Source: Streptacidiphilus carbonis
GTDB taxonomy: Bacteria; Actinomycetota; Actinomycetes; Streptomycetales; Streptomycetaceae
Reading direction: 5' to 3'
Length of the DNA: 64,000 nt
NCBI RefSeq assembly: GCF_000787775.1
Contig: NZ_BBPM01000016.1
Coordinates: 62,001 to 126,000 of the forward strand
Shown here: piece after piece, positions 61,421 to 64,000 of the stretch
How the letters are laid out: each line of letters begins with the position of its first letter
How positions within the stretch are numbered: position 1 is the first letter of the stretch
Program-made: the position numbers and the translations under genes
The notes under the pieces: model-generated
Told to the model about the DNA's origin: nothing
The model's database searches: none
The model's input: the letters and a program-made list of their open reading frames with translations, nothing else

Positions 61421-61464
61421 TATCGAACGTGATCGAAAATGACCGAAATAATTTCTTTTCGATC
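61421..61464 (+). promoter_or_regulatory. AT-rich repeat region upstream of the glyoxalase gene
   Basis: Three CGAA words at 10-bp steps (ATCGAAC, ATCGAAA, ACCGAAA) lead to an inverted repeat GATCGAAAA/TTTTCGATC with a 16-base gap. Strikingly AT-rich in this genome. One-turn spacing suggests a protein binding along one DNA face. Confidence 0.45.
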
Positions 61465-61577
61465 CTGCCGTCCTGAGGGCTCCGCATTGTCAGTGCCTGG
61501 CGCAAGACTGTGAGCCGGCAATGAATCGCGCACAACCAAGGGACCGCACACCCACACTCACACCGCAGGAGCACACC

Positions 61578-62357
61578 ATGCTCAGCAGCACGAACTCCCC
61601 GGGCGCGCCCACCTGGATCGACCTCGGCAGCAACGACGTCGAGGCGAGCAGCGCCTTCTACACCGCCCTCTTCGGCTGGACCGCCCGCTCGGCCGGCCCC
61701 GACACCGGCGGCTACGTCTTCCTGGAGCTCGACGGGCGGATGATCGGCGGCCTCGGCCCGAACATGGAGCCCGGCAGCCAGAGCGCCTGGACGCCGTACT
61801 TCGGCACCGCCGACGTCGAGACCACCTCCAAGGCCGTCGAGCAGTCCGGCGGAACGGTCCGGATGCCGGTGATGGAGGTCATGACGATGGGCCGGATGGC
61901 CCAGTACACCGACCCCACCGGCGCGAGGTTCGCCGTCTGGCAGCCGCTGGAGCACTCCGGCTTCCAGGTCGTCGACGTCCCGGGCAGCGTGTCCTGGCTC
62001 GAACTGCAGACCCATGACGGCCCGGCCGCGACAGCCTTCTACGAGTCCGTGCTGGGCTGGCACTTCGAGGCGATGCCGATGGGCGAGGGGATGGTCTACA
62101 ACATCATCTCGATCCCCGGCGGCCCGGAGACGGGCTTCGCCGGGATGATGGCGGACCCGCAGTTCCCGGCGGTGCTGTGGCACCCGTACTTCGAGGTGGC
62201 GGACTGCGACGCCTCGGTCGCCAAGGCCACCGCCCTCGGCGCGAGCACGCTGATGGGACCGGACACCCTCCCCGGTGTGGGCCGGATGGCCCAGCTGACC
62301 GACCCGCTGGGGGCCCGCTACGCGGTGATCGCCACCGAGCCGCGGCCCCAGGGCTGA
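61578..62357 (+). CDS. Two-domain VOC (glyoxalase/bleomycin-resistance fold) protein
   Basis: A 259-residue protein made of two VOC modules: residues 12-125 (WIDLGSNDVEASSAFYTALF, GWTARSAG) and 138-255 (SWLELQTHDGPAATAFYESV, LGWHFEAM). The VOC fold holds a metal-dependent active site. Streptomyces paralogues are often called hydroxylases of unknown role. GGAGCACACC precedes the ATG. Confidence 0.88.
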   Translation: MLSSTNSPGAPTWIDLGSNDVEASSAFYTALFGWTARSAGPDTGGYVFLELDGRMIGGLGPNMEPGSQSAWTPYFGTADVETTSKAVEQSGGTVRMPVMEVMTMGRMAQYTDPTGARFAVWQPLEHSGFQVVDVPGSVSWLELQTHDGPAATAFYESVLGWHFEAMPMGEGMVYNIISIPGGPETGFAGMMADPQFPAVLWHPYFEVADCDASVAKATALGASTLMGPDTLPGVGRMAQLTDPLGARYAVIATEPRPQG

Positions 62358-62360
62358 ACC

Positions 62361-62374
62361 GGGTCACGTGACCC
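62361..62374. repeat. Perfect palindrome
   Basis: GGGTCACGTGACCC is perfectly self-complementary with no spacer and starts just after the VOC stop codon. Operator or weak terminator. Confidence 0.4.
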
Positions 62375-62393
62375 CGGGCGATCGGGAAGAGCA

Positions 62394-62458
62394 CGTGATG
62401 GGGCACTGTTGTCGCGGAGTGGCAGTTGTCACCCACAGACACGAAGTGCCCCATCACG
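62394..62458 (+). promoter_or_regulatory. Long inverted repeat ending at the glutathione peroxidase ribosome-binding site
   Basis: 14-bp perfect arms CGTGATGGGGCACT (62394) and AGTGCCCCATCACG (62445) with a 37-base loop. The 3' arm touches the GGAGG ribosome-binding site, so in the RNA folding could limit translation; in DNA it could be a wide operator. Confidence 0.5.
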
Positions 62459-62468
62459 GAGGTCCCGC

Positions 62469-62957
62469 ATGAGCCTGTACGACATCCCGCTGCACACCCT
62501 GTCGGGCGAGGCGACCAGCCTCGACGCCTACCAGGGCAAGGCGGTGCTGCTGGTGAACGTCGCCTCCAAGTGCGGCCTGACGCCGCAGTACACCGGCCTG
62601 GAGCGACTGCAGCAGCAGTACGGCGACCGCGGCTTCACCGTGCTCGGCGTGCCGTGCAACCAGTTCGCCGGGCAGGAGCCGGGCAGCGCCGAGGAGATCC
62701 AGACCTTCTGCTCCACCACCTACGGGGTCTCCTTCCCGCTGCTGGAGAAGATCGACGTGAACGGCGAGTCCCGGCACCCGCTCTACACCGAACTGACGAA
62801 GACCGCGGACGCCGACGGCGAGGCCGGCGATGTGCAGTGGAACTTCGAGAAGTTCCTGCTGTCGCCGAAGGGCGAGATCGTCGGCCGGTTCCGTCCGCGG
62901 ACCGAGCCGGAGGCGACCGAGGTGGTCGCCGCGATCGAGGCGCAGCTGCCGGCCTGA
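62469..62957 (+). CDS. Glutathione peroxidase-family protein (Cys type)
   Basis: A 162-residue protein. Active-site Cys35 in NVASKCGLTPQY, then PCNQFAGQEPG and W124 in QWNFEKFL complete the Cys-Gln-Trp-Asn set. A Cys enzyme rather than a selenoprotein; actinobacterial members probably use thioredoxin or mycothiol-linked reductants. Reduces peroxides. Confidence 0.93.
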   Translation: MSLYDIPLHTLSGEATSLDAYQGKAVLLVNVASKCGLTPQYTGLERLQQQYGDRGFTVLGVPCNQFAGQEPGSAEEIQTFCSTTYGVSFPLLEKIDVNGESRHPLYTELTKTADADGEAGDVQWNFEKFLLSPKGEIVGRFRPRTEPEATEVVAAIEAQLPA

Positions 62958-62983
62958 CCCGGACCGGGCCTAAGCTTGCGATC

Positions 62984-63439
62984 ATGACGGATCATCTCTT
63001 CAGGCCGGCCGTGGTCGACGACGTCCCGGCGATAGTGGCCCTGCTGGCCGCCGACTCACTCGGAGCCGGCCGGGAGACGCCGGACGACCTGGCGCCGTAC
63101 CTGGCCGCGTTCGACCGCCTGGCGGCCGATCCCAACCAGCACCTGCTGGTCGCGGAACGGCAGGGCGAGGTGGTCGGGACGTTGCAGCTGACGGTGATTC
63201 CGGGCCTGTCCCGGGCCGGAGCGACCCGTACCGTCGTGGAGGCGGTACGGGTCCGTTCGACCGAACGGGGGCTGGGTCTCGGCACCCTGCTGATGGAGCA
63301 CGCCATCGAGGAGTCCCGCCGGCTCGGCGCGAGCCTGGTCCAGCTCACCTCCGACTCCAGCCGGGTCGACGCCCACCGCTTCTACGAGCGGCTGGGCTTC
63401 ACCGGGTCCCATGTGGGCTTCAAACTGGCGCTGAGCTGA
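62984..63439 (+). CDS. GNAT acetyltransferase
   Basis: A 151-residue protein with motif A ERGLGLGTLLMEHAIEESRR and the end VDAHRFYERLGFTGSHVGFK. Starts MTDHLFRPAVVDDVPA. Substrate unknown. Confidence 0.9.
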   Translation: MTDHLFRPAVVDDVPAIVALLAADSLGAGRETPDDLAPYLAAFDRLAADPNQHLLVAERQGEVVGTLQLTVIPGLSRAGATRTVVEAVRVRSTERGLGLGTLLMEHAIEESRRLGASLVQLTSDSSRVDAHRFYERLGFTGSHVGFKLALS

Positions 63440-63471
63440 CCCTCGTTCCTTCCGGACCCGCAGGAGACCCC

Positions 63472-63999
63472 GTGGCCGCCCCGAACCCCGTACCCGTCGA
63501 GGTCGACCTCGCGGACGCCGTCCTGCGCGCGGCCAAGCGGATCAGGCGGGGCACCTTCGACCGGCTGTCGCCCTTCGGCATCACCCCCTCACAGGGGCGC
63601 GCGCTGGACGTGCTGGCGCGCGGCGCGCACCACGGCGGGCAGATGATCCGGCTGAACCAGCTCGCCGAGCGGCTGCACATCGCCCCCCGCTCGGTCACCA
63701 CCGTGGTGGACGCGCTGGAGACGGCGGGCCTGGTCGGGCGGGTGCAGGACCCCGACGACCGGCGGGCGATCCTGCTGCGGCTGACCGAGGAGGGCGAGCG
63801 GATGGTCGCGCGGATCGACGGAGTCCGCCGTGAGTTCGCCAGGGAGTACTTCGGCGCGATCAGTCCGGACGACCGGACCGGGCTGCTGCGGCTGCTGCAG
63901 ACGGCCGACGGGGTGTACGAGCAGGCGCATCCCCATCCCCATGCCCATCCGCAGCCGCAGCCTCCGACGGGCTCAGCGGGCGGCTCCGGCCGGGAGTGA
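63472..63999 (+). CDS. MarR-family regulator with a His/Pro-rich tail
   Basis: A 175-residue protein with a winged helix: ITPSQGRALDVLARGAHHGG, LNQLAERLHIAPRSVTTVVD, ALETAGLVGRVQDPDDRRA and LRLTEEGERMVARIDGV. The C-terminus (HPHPHAHPQPQPP) is His/Pro-rich and could bind metal. AGGAG precedes the GTG. It may control the GNAT or peroxidase genes just upstream. Confidence 0.88.
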   Translation: MAAPNPVPVEVDLADAVLRAAKRIRRGTFDRLSPFGITPSQGRALDVLARGAHHGGQMIRLNQLAERLHIAPRSVTTVVDALETAGLVGRVQDPDDRRAILLRLTEEGERMVARIDGVRREFAREYFGAISPDDRTGLLRLLQTADGVYEQAHPHPHAHPQPQPPTGSAGGSGRE

Positions 64000-64000
64000 A

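Overview
The window reads as high-GC actinobacterial chromosome, most likely a Streptomyces-type genus (Streptomycetaceae). The evidence is the dense GTG/TTG start codons with four-base stop/start overlaps, an EttA gene starting at TTG, actinobacterial DnaA-box words, CopZ/CopA, a MerR-beta-clamp fusion, and plasmid-style TraB/SpdB/GntR transfer genes. I saw no rRNA and no CRISPR array. All function calls come from reading the sequence; no database was searched.

Region A (1 to about 9.9 kb) is the right end of an integrated phage-like element whose left end lies outside the window. It holds the last codons of an upstream gene, an HNH protein, an endolysin-like DUF1906 protein, a permuted-papain-like protein and a 630-bp hairpin-rich non-coding stretch. 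After these come small genes, a pterin dehydratase coupled to an XRE/TPR regulator, two more XRE-type regulators, and a tyrosine integrase that stops just short of the 3' end of a tRNA-Arg(UCU) gene, its likely attachment site.

Region B (9.97 to 10.59 kb) is a short piece of backbone: an intergenic region with DnaA-box-like words, then the first 58 codons of an ssb gene.

Region C (10.59 to 36.34 kb) is a second, complete integrated element of about 25.7 kb that splits ssb. The missing 3' part of ssb resumes in frame at 36342. Joining the element ends gives an attP-like dyad with perfect 8-bp arms, and the first gene inside is a large serine integrase. The element resembles an actinomycete integrative and conjugative/plasmid-like element. 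It has a P4-type primase-helicase beside an 11-copy iteron array (candidate replication origin), a J-domain protein and a tandemly duplicated two-gene HTH cassette. A Cre-like recombinase lies directly behind a 34-bp loxP-architecture palindrome (candidate dimer resolution). A KorSA-like GntR repressor sits over a symmetrical divergent promoter region. A long translationally coupled minus-strand operon ends in a TraB/FtsK translocase and is followed by repeats of an 8-bp word that look like its DNA recognition locus. A row of four perfect hairpins lies in between.

Region D (36.34 to 64 kb) is ordinary chromosome: ettA, a thioesterase, the MerR-beta-clamp fusion, an EamA transporter, a PolA-like polymerase, a quinone oxidoreductase, hrpA, MarR regulators, a SpoIIE-type phosphatase, a GDSL hydrolase, copZ-copA under a CsoR-like operator, citrate synthase, recD2, a glyoxalase-fold protein, glutathione peroxidase and a GNAT acetyltransferase.

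Taken together, Region C has parts for four steps: integration (serine recombinase), excised-circle replication (primase-helicase plus iterons), dimer resolution (Cre/lox-like) and double-stranded transfer (TraB plus recognition repeats), with a GntR switch. The Cre/lox-like pair and the iteron array are the least expected parts.
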